A stretch of 63,674 nucleotides of DNA, taken from positions 1 to 63,674 of the forward strand of contig SFCB01000166.1 in the NCBI GenBank assembly GCA_004367505.1, in the 5' to 3' direction. Below, one piece after another: positions 44,968 to 52,826 of the stretch. The position numbers were made by a program, and so were the translations under genes. Each line of letters opens with the position of its first letter. Position 1 is the stretch's first letter. The DNA is from Chloroflexi bacterium OHK40 (GTDB lineage Bacteria; Chloroflexota; Chloroflexia; Chloroflexales; Chloroflexaceae). Under the pieces are notes generated by a model, which saw nothing but the letters and a program-made list of their open reading frames with translations, searched no databases and was not told the DNA's origin.

Positions 44968-45085
44968 CCAGCCCGCCCCCGCTTGCGTGGGGGTGGGCGT
45001 CATCACCGTGAGAGTCCGCGCAGGCGGGCCTCGCCTCCCTCTAGCCACGGGCTTCCACGCCACGGCCCGCGTCACCACCACGGCC
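44968..45085 (-). repeat. Family R1 composite repeat, copy 3 (inverted)
   Basis: Read on the minus strand it runs GGCCGTGGCGTGGAAGCC ... GGAGGCGAGGCCCGCCTGCG ... GACGCCCACCCCCACGCAAGCGGGGGCGGG, matching both halves of the 48 kb copy. It lies in the 582-base divergent gap 44594-45175, which also holds a GCGTCC-CTC-GGACGC hairpin (44847-44861) and no gene. Confidence 0.6.
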
Positions 45086-45111
45086 CGCCATACCCCGGCC
45101 CGGCTTCACGC

Positions 45112-45140
45112 TTGCTCCGAACGGCCAGTTGCTCTACAAT
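45112..45140 (+). promoter_or_regulatory. Promoter for the deaminase gene
   Basis: TTGCTC (45112-45117), 17 bases, TACAAT (45135-45140). Predicted leader is about 30 bases, without a strong ribosome-binding site. Confidence 0.55.
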
Positions 45141-45175
45141 ATGCCCGCCGAAAGAAGCAGCCCCCACGCCTCCCA

Positions 45176-46507
45176 ATGTACGATCTACTCATCCACGGCG
45201 CCGATATCCTCCAGATCAGCGGCGCCGATGTCGCCATCCTGCCCGAACACTGCCTCGCTATCGCCAACGGGCGCATCGCGGCGATCGCCCCTGCGATCAG
45301 CCCCGGCCTGGCCCGCGAACAGATCGAGGCCCGGGGCATGCTCGCCATCCCGGGCCTGATCAACAGCCATGCCCACATCGCCATGGCGCTCTTCCGCGGC
45401 GTCGCGGAGGACGTGCCGATCGAAGCGTGGTTTAACGACTTCGTCTGGCCGATGGAGACTAACCTCACCGAGGAGGATATCTACTGGGGCGCGCTGCTCG
45501 GGCTCGCCGAACTGATCGAGTCCGGCGTCACTACCGTGGCCGACCACTACTTCGGGATGGACGCCGTGGCCCGTGCCGTCGCCGAGGCGGGCCTGCGCGC
45601 CAACCTGGCCTGGACGCTCTTCAGCGGCCCCGATGAGGCCGCCCAACTCGCTCGCGGCACACAGTTCGTCGAGCAGTGGGGGGGCGCCGCTGGCGGGCGC
45701 ATTCGGGCCTGGCTCGGGCCCCACGCCCCCTATACCTGCACCCCCTCCTTCCTGGCGTCGGTGGCCGCTGAGGCCCGCCGCCTCGGTGTGGGCATCCACA
45801 TCCACCTCTCCGAGACGGCCGATCAGGTGGCCCAGAGCCGCGCTGCCCACGGCAAGACCCCCGTCGCCGTGGCCCGTGAAGCTGGCCTCTTCTCCGTCCC
45901 GGCTCTCGCTGCTCACCTCGCCCATCCCGATGAGGACGATATCGCTGTGCTCGCCGCCGATGGGGTGGCCGTAGCATCGACGCCGAAAACCGAGATGAAG
46001 CTCGGAATCGGGGTTGCCCCGGTTACCACCCTGCGCGCGCATGGGGTCACGGTGGGGCTGGGGAGCGACGGGGCGGCGAGCAACAACAGCTACGATATGC
46101 TCGAGGCCGCCCGGCTGATCGCGCTGCTCGAGAAGCACCGCTGCGGTGATGCGCGCGTCCTGCCGATTGGCGAAGCGCTGGCCCTCGCCACCAGTGAGGG
46201 CGCTCGCGCCCTCAGGCTCGCCGGCGTGACCGGGGCGCTCCAGGAGGGCCTCGCGGCCGACGTTGTGCTGCTGCGCCGCAATAGCACCCACGCCCAGCCG
46301 CTCCACAACCCTGCCGCCACCCTGCTCTACAGCGCTCGCGCCACCGACGTAGACACCGTGCTCGTGGCCGGGCAGGTGCTGATGCGCGGGCGCAAGTTGC
46401 TCACGATCGACCGACGCCGCGTGCTCCGTGAGGCCGCTCGCCGCGCCACACGCCTGACCCGTCGCCGCGCCGGCACGCAGATCGCTAGCTACCCGGAAGC
46501 GGAGTAG
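45176..46507 (+). CDS. Amidohydrolase, MTA/SAH deaminase-like
   Basis: A 443-residue metal-dependent amidohydrolase resembling 5-methylthioadenosine/S-adenosylhomocysteine deaminases (MtaD) and the related chlorohydrolases. Metal ligands: HAH at 65-67 (INSHAHIAMALF), the His in IHIHLSET, a later His in AAHLAHP and Asp in GLGSDGAASNNSYDM. It would deaminate an adenosine-type thioether or related amine in the cytoplasm. ATG 45176 (MYDLLIHGADI) is the family start. Single-gene unit with its own promoter. Confidence 0.9.
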   Translation: MYDLLIHGADILQISGADVAILPEHCLAIANGRIAAIAPAISPGLAREQIEARGMLAIPGLINSHAHIAMALFRGVAEDVPIEAWFNDFVWPMETNLTEEDIYWGALLGLAELIESGVTTVADHYFGMDAVARAVAEAGLRANLAWTLFSGPDEAAQLARGTQFVEQWGGAAGGRIRAWLGPHAPYTCTPSFLASVAAEARRLGVGIHIHLSETADQVAQSRAAHGKTPVAVAREAGLFSVPALAAHLAHPDEDDIAVLAADGVAVASTPKTEMKLGIGVAPVTTLRAHGVTVGLGSDGAASNNSYDMLEAARLIALLEKHRCGDARVLPIGEALALATSEGARALRLAGVTGALQEGLAADVVLLRRNSTHAQPLHNPAATLLYSARATDVDTVLVAGQVLMRGRKLLTIDRRRVLREAARRATRLTRRRAGTQIASYPEAE

Positions 46508-46607
46508 GCCCGAACGGCCGTCCGCGTGGGGCTTCCATCATAGCTTCCGCCTGTGGCAGTGGCCAGGTGGCATGCGCAGGTCGCGCCACGTCAGCTACCC
46601 ACCGCCC

Positions 46608-46784
46608 CTATCGCCTGCGAAACCGGGCTACGTAGTACTGGAGCACACAGAGCGCGCCGCCGGTCACAAGGAGAACGATCAGCCGCACGCGCCAGCTCTC
46701 GTAGCCCACCCAGTTCTCCAGCAGCATGGCCGCAATGCCAATGCAGAGCCCGATCACCAGCCCCTCGAGGTAGATCCGCTCCAC
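46608..46784 (-). CDS. Very small membrane protein (58 aa)
   Basis: GTG start with GAGGAG six bases upstream. The product reads MERIYLEGLVIGLCIGIAAM, then LLENWVGYESWRVRLI, then a second hydrophobic stretch VLLVTGGALCVLQYYVARF and an RRR end. Two membrane spans, no known family. It begins 12 bases after the stop of the next small gene on the minus strand, so it is third in a methyltransferase-led operon. Confidence 0.65.
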   Translation of the reverse strand: MERIYLEGLVIGLCIGIAAMLLENWVGYESWRVRLIVLLVTGGALCVLQYYVARFRRR

Positions 46785-46796
46785 GGCCGCTCCTCG

Positions 46797-46985
46797 TTAC
46801 TTGTCTTCGGTCTTGACTTCGCGCCCCTGGCTAAGGGTGTAGCTGCCATCGTCCATCGCGGGTGGCTCGAGCGCCTTCTGAACGATCACCCCGGCCTGGA
46901 CAAGGAACCAGAAGATCCCCCAGGCGATCATCCAGAGAAACAGCAGCCCCGCGACGATCACAAGAACGAGCAGAATCCCGCTCAT
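46797..46985 (-). CDS. Very small membrane protein (62 aa)
   Basis: One long hydrophobic helix (about residues 2-36, MSGILLVLVIVAGLLFLWMI ...) and a short charged cytoplasmic tail ending EVKTEDK. The ATG overlaps the stop of the methyltransferase gene (ATGA). No family recognised; the aromatic-rich helix and conserved operon position suggest a real gene. Confidence 0.65.
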   Translation of the reverse strand: MSGILLVLVIVAGLLFLWMIAWGIFWFLVQAGVIVQKALEPPAMDDGSYTLSQGREVKTEDK

Positions 46986-47890
46986 CGCACGCCTCCTTCA
47001 CGCCCCCCGTCCGCCCCCGACCACCGCTGACGCGCGGGCAGCCACCAGATGACTGCCGCGTAACGCTGCTGCCGCCGTGGCGTTAGCATACCGTCCCCGG
47101 TTGGAATGAGCAAGTCATCAATCGCCGCGCGAATCCGCGCATCCCGGTCGGGGTCCGGGGTCACCTGGAGCCGGAGCCGCAGCTCCTCCAGGGCGTCGTC
47201 GGCGCTCGGGAAGCGAAAGGCAACCGGCGCCGGTACCAGGTTGAGATGGGCCGGGATGCCCAGCTGGTGACAGGCTGCGAGCGCCTCCAGCGCTGCCGGC
47301 AGCGGCAGGCGTGCTTCGCCGTGAACCCGCTCCCAGAAGGGCGCGAGCGCCCAGGTCGGGTGACGGAGCCCCAGGTAGAGCGCGCAGAGTCGGCTTGCCG
47401 CCTCGTCCAGCGCGCTGAGGAAGGGGCCAATCTCACGCACGGCGTACACGACGTGCGCCGAGATCACGACATCGGCTGGCGGGGGTGTGGCAAGCGGCCA
47501 GGGCTCAGCGATCACCCGCACGTTCGGCGCAGGCTCGGCCCCCAGGGTCGCATCGATCTCGGCGCGCATGGCCACCGATGGCTCGACGGCGACCACCTCG
47601 GCCACGTGCTGCGCCAGGTACGGGAGGTAGCGCCCACTGCCCGCCCCCACGTCCAGCACCGTGTCGCCCGCTCGCAAGTGTGGCGTCAGCCAGTCCATAA
47701 ACGTGTCGGGTTGGGGCTGGCGCCGGCTTGCCGCAGCAAAGCGGCCGGCCCGACCTGCCCAGGCATCACCACTTTGCCCGAACCCGGGGTCGCGCGCGGC
47801 CTCTCCCTGTGCGCGCTCGGCATCGTACATCTCGCGCCAGCGCTGTAGCCAGTCCAATCCGCCGGCGCCTGAGGGCTCCCCATCGGTCAT
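46982..47890 (-). CDS. Class I SAM-dependent methyltransferase
   Basis: A 302-residue methyltransferase with SAM motif I VLDVGAGSGRYLPYLA (about 80-95), acidic loop VVAVEPS and motif post-I VISAHVVYAV. A GGAGG ribosome-binding site precedes ATG 47890. The substrate is unknown. It leads a three-gene minus-strand operon with two tiny membrane proteins, so the target may be membrane-related. Confidence 0.85.
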   Translation of the reverse strand: MTDGEPSGAGGLDWLQRWREMYDAERAQGEAARDPGFGQSGDAWAGRAGRFAAASRRQPQPDTFMDWLTPHLRAGDTVLDVGAGSGRYLPYLAQHVAEVVAVEPSVAMRAEIDATLGAEPAPNVRVIAEPWPLATPPPADVVISAHVVYAVREIGPFLSALDEAASRLCALYLGLRHPTWALAPFWERVHGEARLPLPAALEALAACHQLGIPAHLNLVPAPVAFRFPSADDALEELRLRLQVTPDPDRDARIRAAIDDLLIPTGDGMLTPRRQQRYAAVIWWLPARQRWSGADGGREGGVR

Positions 47891-48047
47891 GCTGCTACCT
47901 CCAGACCACTGCCAGGCTCCCTCCGGGCTGCGCAAGCCTGCCTCGCCCGTAGCCCCGGCGGGCTGCGTGAACCGCTCCATTCCGCCTACCAATGCAGGCC
48001 AGTTGGTCATGCCCGCCGGGGTGTGGCGGATGGGCCTGCCCTCCCTG

Positions 48048-48157
48048 TGTTCCGTGGCACGGACGCGCGCGGCTCCGGGTCCGCGACGCCCGGGTGCGCG
48101 GGCTCTCGCGGCCGTGACGCCCACCCCCGCGCAAGCGGGGGCGTGCTGGCGTGCCCT
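48048..48157 (+). repeat. Family R1 composite repeat, copy 4
   Basis: Contains both halves: GGCACGGACGCGCGCGGCTC ... GCGACGCCCGGGTGCGCGGG, then GACGCCCACCCCCGCGCAAGCGGGGGCG and GCTGGCGTGC. It lies in the 436-base divergent gap 47891-48326, directly upstream of the RodZ-like gene promoter. No gene was seen in the rest of the gap. Confidence 0.6.
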
Positions 48158-48191
48158 CCGAGCCACGGGGCAACACCCGCCGACGGTGTGG

Positions 48192-48197
48192 TATAAT
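48192..48197 (+). promoter_or_regulatory. -10 box for the RodZ-like gene
   Basis: TATAAT, with no good -35. Gives a leader of about 120 bases. Confidence 0.5.
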
Positions 48198-48286
48198 AGC
48201 TGCTGCGTTGAGATGCGGCAATAGCCACTGGCATAGCTCGGTTTGTGAAGCTGCGGCGTGGTTTGCCAGGCAACGACGAGTAATGG

Positions 48287-48305
48287 CGCCCTCCAATAGA
48301 GGGCG
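48287..48305 (+). promoter_or_regulatory. Leader hairpin before the RodZ-like gene
   Basis: A perfect 7-bp stem CGCCCTC/GAGGGCG with loop CAATA, ending 21 bases before the ATG and just upstream of the ribosome-binding site. It could affect translation or mRNA stability. Confidence 0.4.
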
Positions 48306-48326
48306 TGCACGTAAGGTACGAGTGGC

Positions 48327-49157
48327 ATGAGCGAGCTAGGAGCGCGGCTGCGGCAGGCGCGCGAGGGTCAGGGCATCTCGCTTGCCCAGGCCTCCGTAGA
48401 TACTCGCATTCTTCAGCAGTCGCTCGTCGCCCTGGAGGAGGGCGCCTTCCAGCGTCTCCCCGGCGACGTGGTAACGCGCGGCTTTATCCGAAACTATGCT
48501 CAGTACCTGGGGCTGCCTGCCGACGAGCTGATCGAGCTCTACCGCCGCGAGCGGGGAGCCACCGATCAGATCCGGATCGTCCCCGCTACAACTGCTCCCC
48601 GTACCCGCTCCTACGTGCTCCCGAGCTTCTTCGGGGTCTTCTTCGTGACGGTAGCGCTGATCGGCCTCGCCTACGTGGCCCTCAACGCTGTCGGGCGTAT
48701 CGGCGATCGGTCCGCCGGTTCTGCGGCAGGGCTCGCCCCCACCGCCACCGTCCCTCCGCCATCGCCGCTTCCCACGGCAACCACCGGGCCTGCACCAACG
48801 CTTACGCTACCCACCCGCGCTCCTACCGCCCTCGCCGTAACACCTTCCACCGGTGTTGCTGGCGGTGCCCCCACCGCCGGCCCGAGCGCGACGCCTGCCG
48901 CGCCGATCGTGCTTGAGGTTACCATCCCCAATAGTCGGGGCAACGAGAACTCCTGGGTGCGTGTGCAGACCGACGGTATCGTGGCGTTTGAGGGTATTAT
49001 GCGCGCTGGCGAGAAGCTCGTCTTCGAAGCTCAGCGCCGGGTCCTCATTCGCGCCGGTAACCCCCCCGACGTTTTTGTGACGGTGAACGGCCTCCAGCAG
49101 GGTGCCCTGGGCCAGAACCCCGGTCAGCCCGTGAACTGGCCCTGGCCGCCGAACTGA
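48327..49157 (+). CDS. RodZ-like HTH/DUF4115 membrane protein
   Basis: A 276-residue bitopic protein. The N-terminal HTH_25 domain (about 1-70) starts LGARLRQAREGQGISLAQAS and includes YAQYLGLPADELIELYRRE. A membrane span (about 95-118) and a Thr/Pro-rich linker (130-195) lead to a C-terminal DUF4115 domain (about 197-270, WVRVQTDGIVAFEGIMRAGE). This is the RodZ plan: cytoplasmic MreB-binding HTH and an outer beta domain controlling cell shape. Whether it acts with MreB here is inferred. yajQ follows after 48 bases. Confidence 0.85.
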   Translation: MSELGARLRQAREGQGISLAQASVDTRILQQSLVALEEGAFQRLPGDVVTRGFIRNYAQYLGLPADELIELYRRERGATDQIRIVPATTAPRTRSYVLPSFFGVFFVTVALIGLAYVALNAVGRIGDRSAGSAAGLAPTATVPPPSPLPTATTGPAPTLTLPTRAPTALAVTPSTGVAGGAPTAGPSATPAAPIVLEVTIPNSRGNENSWVRVQTDGIVAFEGIMRAGEKLVFEAQRRVLIRAGNPPDVFVTVNGLQQGALGQNPGQPVNWPWPPN

Positions 49158-49205
49158 TGCTTCGCCCGCTCGCCGGGTGCACCCGCCACGAGACCGAAGA
49201 GTGCT

Positions 49206-49703
49206 ATGCCAGCAGAAAATAGCTTCGATATCGTCTCCGAGTTCGACCACCAGGAGCTCGTCAACGCGGTCGATCAGGCCACTCGCGAGATTCAGACGCG
49301 CTTCGACCTGAAAGATACCAGAACGACCCTGGAGCTGAGCAAGTCCGAACTCGTGATCACAACCGACAGCGAGCTCAGCCTGCGCAGTGTCCGTGATATC
49401 CTCGAGACGAAGGCCCTGCGCCGCCAGCTCTCGCTCAAGATCTTCGCCTATGGCCCCCCTGAGGATACCAGCGGGGGCCGCGTGCGCCAGGTAGTGACCC
49501 TTCGACGTGGGATCGACTCCGAGCTCGCCAAGAAGATCGCTCGCATGGTGCGCGAGCGCTTCCCCAGGCTCCAGCCCCGCATCCAGGGCGATACCCTGCG
49601 CGTGGCCTCCAAAAGCCGCGATGAGCTTCAGGCCGTGATCGCGTACCTGCGAGAGCAGGAGGCGACCATCGAGGTGCCGCTGCAGTTTACGAACTACCGG
49701 TAG
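49206..49703 (+). CDS. yajQ: YajQ-family nucleotide-binding protein
   Basis: A 165-residue protein with the family hallmarks: N-terminal SFDIVSEFDHQELVNAVDQA, RFDLKDTRTTLEL, GRVRQVVTLRRGIDSELAKKI and C-terminal LREQEATIEVPLQFTNYR. Two swapped ferredoxin-like domains. Family members bind cyclic di-GMP or other ligands and sometimes act as transcription cofactors. It terminates in TAG, and the next gene continues in the same frame directly after it. Confidence 0.95.
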   Translation: MPAENSFDIVSEFDHQELVNAVDQATREIQTRFDLKDTRTTLELSKSELVITTDSELSLRSVRDILETKALRRQLSLKIFAYGPPEDTSGGRVRQVVTLRRGIDSELAKKIARMVRERFPRLQPRIQGDTLRVASKSRDELQAVIAYLREQEATIEVPLQFTNYR

Positions 49704-49793
49704 GGGGCCAGGCTGGAGACAGGAGCGCTGTTTTCTCATCGGGCCGTACAGGTCCTTGCTGGTGCGCTGCTGCTCCTGGTTGCTCTCGGCGGG

Positions 49794-50297
49794 GTGCTCG
49801 CCTGGCAGCCTGGCTCGGGCCAGCGCGCCCTCGATGCCGCCCGCGCTCGCTGGCTCGCCAACCCCGCCGACCATTACCGCATGGTCGTTCGCATGAAGGG
49901 TTGGGGCGGCTGCACGCAGGACGCCGTGGTGCGCCACGAGTGGGTGACGGATGTGGCCGAGAACACGTGCCGCTACTTCAGCCCCCGCACCGTTACCGGC
50001 CTCTTCCGCGAGATCGAGCGTTTCCTGAGCGCGCCTGAGATCGGCGCCAGCTGCCGCCGAGGGATTGCAGGCCGCGATTGCGCCTGCTTCGCACCCTACC
50101 GCGTGAACGTCCGCTATCATCCGCAGCTCGGCTACCCCGAAGAGGTCATCGTGACGCTCGATGGCTACGCGCCAAACCGGGCCCACCTGCACTACTGGCG
50201 CTACTTGCTGCGCCACGGCCGTGAGCCCGCCTGTGGCGGCCCCGTCGAGCCCGGTGGTCGCCACCTTGTCGTTGAGCGTTTTGAGGCCCTGCCCTGA
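49794..50297 (+). CDS. Membrane-anchored DUF6174-like protein, start unresolved
   Basis: The conserved part (from about 49850) reads ANPADHYRMVVRMKGWGGC, then CRYFSPRTVTGLFREIERF, CACFAPYRVNVRYHPQLGYP and IVTLDGYAPNRAHLH, the DUF6174 pattern with paired cysteines. The only conventional start is GTG at 49794, but coding character extends upstream: the same frame from 49704 reads FSHRAVQVLAGALLLLVALG, a membrane anchor, back to the yajQ TAG. No ATG, GTG or TTG exists in 49704-49793; CTG codons at 49713 and 49728 do, the latter after GGAGACAGGAG. The true start is probably non-canonical or by read-through. Confidence 0.65.
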   Translation: MLAWQPGSGQRALDAARARWLANPADHYRMVVRMKGWGGCTQDAVVRHEWVTDVAENTCRYFSPRTVTGLFREIERFLSAPEIGASCRRGIAGRDCACFAPYRVNVRYHPQLGYPEEVIVTLDGYAPNRAHLHYWRYLLRHGREPACGGPVEPGGRHLVVERFEALP

Positions 50298-50373
50298 GTG
50301 TCTCCCGCCCGATGATGCAAGCGTCTCTGGTTTCAAAGCGCCGTGTGTTTCCAATGCGTATCGCTAAAGGCCC

Positions 50374-51828
50374 ATGAAATATCACATTGTCACCCTTGGT
50401 TGCCCGAAGAACGCCGTCGACAGCGAGGGCATGGACGGAATTCTTGCCAGCGCCGGCCATACGCCCGCCTCCAGCGCCGACGACGCCGATGTGATTATCG
50501 TCAATACCTGTAGCTTCATCGCCTCGGCCCGCGATGAGACCCTCGCCGTCCTCCGCAGCCTCGGCGCTGAGAAGCGCGCCGACCAGCAACTGATCGCCGC
50601 CGGTTGCATGGCCCAGTCTCACGGCGAGCTCGTCGCTGCGGTCCCCGGAGTCGATACGATCCTCTCCACTCAGCAGTGGATGCGCATCGGTGAACTCGTT
50701 GGCTCGCGCACTACTGCCGACGGCAAGGCGTTGCCCGTCATCGGCCTGGCCCCTGCTGGCAAGGCGGCGCCAGCTGCGCGGAAGGATCGTCCGCTCATCG
50801 ATCTGGCCCCGGTGGCAACGCCGGCGCCGTCCGCTTCCGGGCTTCAGTCCTCAGCCCACGGCCCGCAGTCCGCCAACACAGGCTACGCCGACTGGCGCAC
50901 CGCCCAGATCCGCCGCACGAGCAACACGCCATCGGCTTACCTCAAGATCTCCGATGGCTGCAACCTGCATTGCGCCTTCTGTACCATCCCTGGCTTTAAG
51001 GGCGCGATGGCCTCCAAGCCCGTCGGCGCCGTGCTCGCCGAGGCCCGCGAGCTCGTCGCCCGGGGTGTGCGCGAGATCGTGCTCGTCGCCCAGCATCTCA
51101 CCGATTATGGCCGCGACCTCGGTCTTCGCGATGGACTCGCCACGCTGCTCGACGAGCTCTGCCAGTTGCTCCCTGCCGATGTCTGGGTGCGCCTGATGTA
51201 CGCCTACCCCCACGGTATCTCCGAGCGCCTGATCAGCGTGATGGCCTCCCGCCCGCAGATCGTCAAGTACCTCGATATGCCGCTGCAGCACGCCCATCCG
51301 GCAACACTGCGCCGGATGCGCCGCCCCCCCGATACCGACCGCACCCGCGCTCTCCTGCACGATCTACGTGCCGCGATGCCCGAGATCGCCCTTCGATCCA
51401 CGTTTATTGTCGGCTTTCCGGGTGAGACCACTGAGGAGTTCCGGGCGCTGCTCGCCTTCCTCGAGGAGGTTCAGCTTGATCGCGTGGGTGCCTTCCGCTA
51501 CTCTCAGGAGCCCGGCACCCACGCTGCCACCCTGCCCGACCAGGTGCGCCCTCAGGTAATTGAGCGTCGCTGGCACGAGCTCATGCAGCTGCAGCAACGC
51601 GTGAGCCGCGCCCGCAACCGCCGCTGGCTCGGTCGCGAGCTCGCTGTGCTCATCGAGTGCCGGGGCCAATCCTCCGATGGCCGGCCGCTCGCTGTGGGCC
51701 GATCCTTCCGTGATGCGCCGGAGATCGATGGGCAGGTCTTCGTCTGGGGCGATCCACCCGTAGGCACGATCGTTCCCGTGCGGATCAGCGAAGCCACCGA
51801 CTATGACCTCTGGGGAACGTTAGGGTGA
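50374..51828 (+). CDS. rimO: Ribosomal protein S12 methylthiotransferase RimO
   Basis: A 484-residue radical-SAM enzyme that adds a methylthio group to an Asp of ribosomal protein S12. The UPF0004 domain has TLGCPKNAVDSEGM (C10), C46 in NTC and C78 in GCM for the second cluster. The SAM cluster is C196-x3-C200-x2-C203 (DGCNLHCAFCTIP). TRAM domain at the C-terminus. A Pro/Ala-rich insert (about 112-170, APAGKAAPAARKDRP...) separates the two cluster domains and makes it longer than the usual about 440 residues. Confidence 0.95.
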   Translation: MKYHIVTLGCPKNAVDSEGMDGILASAGHTPASSADDADVIIVNTCSFIASARDETLAVLRSLGAEKRADQQLIAAGCMAQSHGELVAAVPGVDTILSTQQWMRIGELVGSRTTADGKALPVIGLAPAGKAAPAARKDRPLIDLAPVATPAPSASGLQSSAHGPQSANTGYADWRTAQIRRTSNTPSAYLKISDGCNLHCAFCTIPGFKGAMASKPVGAVLAEARELVARGVREIVLVAQHLTDYGRDLGLRDGLATLLDELCQLLPADVWVRLMYAYPHGISERLISVMASRPQIVKYLDMPLQHAHPATLRRMRRPPDTDRTRALLHDLRAAMPEIALRSTFIVGFPGETTEEFRALLAFLEEVQLDRVGAFRYSQEPGTHAATLPDQVRPQVIERRWHELMQLQQRVSRARNRRWLGRELAVLIECRGQSSDGRPLAVGRSFRDAPEIDGQVFVWGDPPVGTIVPVRISEATDYDLWGTLG

Positions 51829-51885
51829 TGCCAGGACCGTTCGCAGCTACCAGCTCGTGCCGGTCTTACTACTCCGGCCTCTTCT

Positions 51886-51985
51886 CCCGTGTGCGTTCAG
51901 GGGCAGACAGAACCCATGTTCGATCAGTGTTTTGCCGCATCCCGATAGGCTGCGTCTCCCTCTCCCGCTCTGGGAACGGAGATTT
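51886..51985 (-). repeat. Dispersed repeat family R2, copy 3 (inverted)
   Basis: GACAGAACCCATGTTCGATC, then TTGCCGCATCCCGATAGGCTGCGT and CCCTCTCCCGC follow the inverse of 180-275 in order. It lies in the 329-base convergent gap 51829-52157 with the hairpin element at 52005-52071; no gene was seen. Confidence 0.6.
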
Positions 51986-52004
51986 GTCTTCGAACAGTAC
52001 CGGA

Positions 52005-52071
52005 CCCCTATGCACCACGCCACGCAGGCGCAGGCCCACCAGCGAGTAAGCTGGGGCATGGTGCATAGGGG
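52005..52071. repeat. 67-base element with perfect 13-bp terminal inverted repeats
   Basis: CCCCTATGCACCA (52005-52017) and TGGTGCATAGGGG (52059-52071) are exact inverses. An inner CCAGC-gagtaa-GCTGG stem continues the fold. It may be a bidirectional terminator or structured RNA between convergent rimO and the BlaI-like gene, or a tiny mobile-element relic. Only one copy was seen. Confidence 0.5.
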
Positions 52072-52157
52072 CAAACGAGCGCAGGGGGGTGGAAAGGGGG
52101 TAACGACCGTCGTACCGGCCAGCGCCGATCATCGCAACGGCGGGCCGCAGGCAGGGG

Positions 52158-52580
52158 CTAGGCGTTGCCAGTACGCGCCTGGATCACCTTCTGCAGACGC
52201 TGCAACTCGGCAGGATTGTTGCGGGCCAGGTAATCCACCATATACTCGATGGCCGTGTCGCTGTAGTCGTCCAGCAGACCATCGAGTACCTGGCGCACCA
52301 CCATCTGCACGAAGTCGCCCTCCGAGATCGCCGGCGTGTAGACGTACGCCAGACCCTCGCGGTGGCGGTTGAGAACGCCCTTCTCGGCCAGACGGCTCAT
52401 CGTGGTCATCACCGTCGTGTAGGCGATCTCGCGCTCCTGGGAGAGACGACGATGCACTTTCTTGACGGTGCTTCGCTCTTCCTGCCAGAGGATCTGCATG
52501 ATCTCTGTCTCAAGCGGGCCAAGCACCTTGACCAGGCCATCCTTCGTCGGGCTGAAACGGAAGCGCATGTTGAGCGGCAT
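52158..52580 (-). CDS. BlaI/MecI/CopY-family transcriptional repressor
   Basis: A 140-residue winged-helix repressor: FRFSPTKDGLVKVLGPLETEIM, ILWQEERSTVKKVHRRL, the recognition region IAYTTVMTTMSRLAEKGVL and wing HREGLAYVYTPAIS, then a helical dimerisation tail. AAGGAG precedes the ATG at 52580. No BlaR-type sensor protease is adjacent. It is divergent from the polyprenyl synthase gene. In this family repressors bind TACA...TGTA dyads, and two candidates lie in the gap. Confidence 0.9.
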   Translation of the reverse strand: MPLNMRFRFSPTKDGLVKVLGPLETEIMQILWQEERSTVKKVHRRLSQEREIAYTTVMTTMSRLAEKGVLNRHREGLAYVYTPAISEGDFVQMVVRQVLDGLLDDYSDTAIEYMVDYLARNNPAELQRLQKVIQARTGNA

Positions 52581-52681
52581 GACGGCACTCCTTACGTCTG
52601 GACGTCGCGGGCTGCGTCTGAAGGCGGGTGAAGCGGGGGTGGCGCCGCGTCGGGATAACGCCCTCCTCGCTCCTACCGCCT

Positions 52682-52699
52682 TACATATGGGGGAGTGTA
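52682..52699. promoter_or_regulatory. Candidate BlaI-type operator 1
   Basis: TACA-N10-TGTA, about 100 bases upstream of the repressor gene on its strand. Confidence 0.3.
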
Positions 52700-52806
52700 C
52701 TAGCCGCACCCCGCAGCCACAATCCATGCAGGTTACGCAAGCATTACAACCAGCATGGCTTCGATTTAGCGCTTCCAGAAGCGATAATTACTATGGCTGT
52801 TCGTAC

Positions 52807-52826
52807 TACATACAACGCGAACTGTA
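52807..52826. promoter_or_regulatory. Candidate BlaI-type operator 2
   Basis: TACA-N12-TGTA, ending 21 bases before the polyprenyl synthase ATG, next to AT-rich likely promoter DNA (GATAAT, TACTAT near 52783-52795). Confidence 0.3.
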
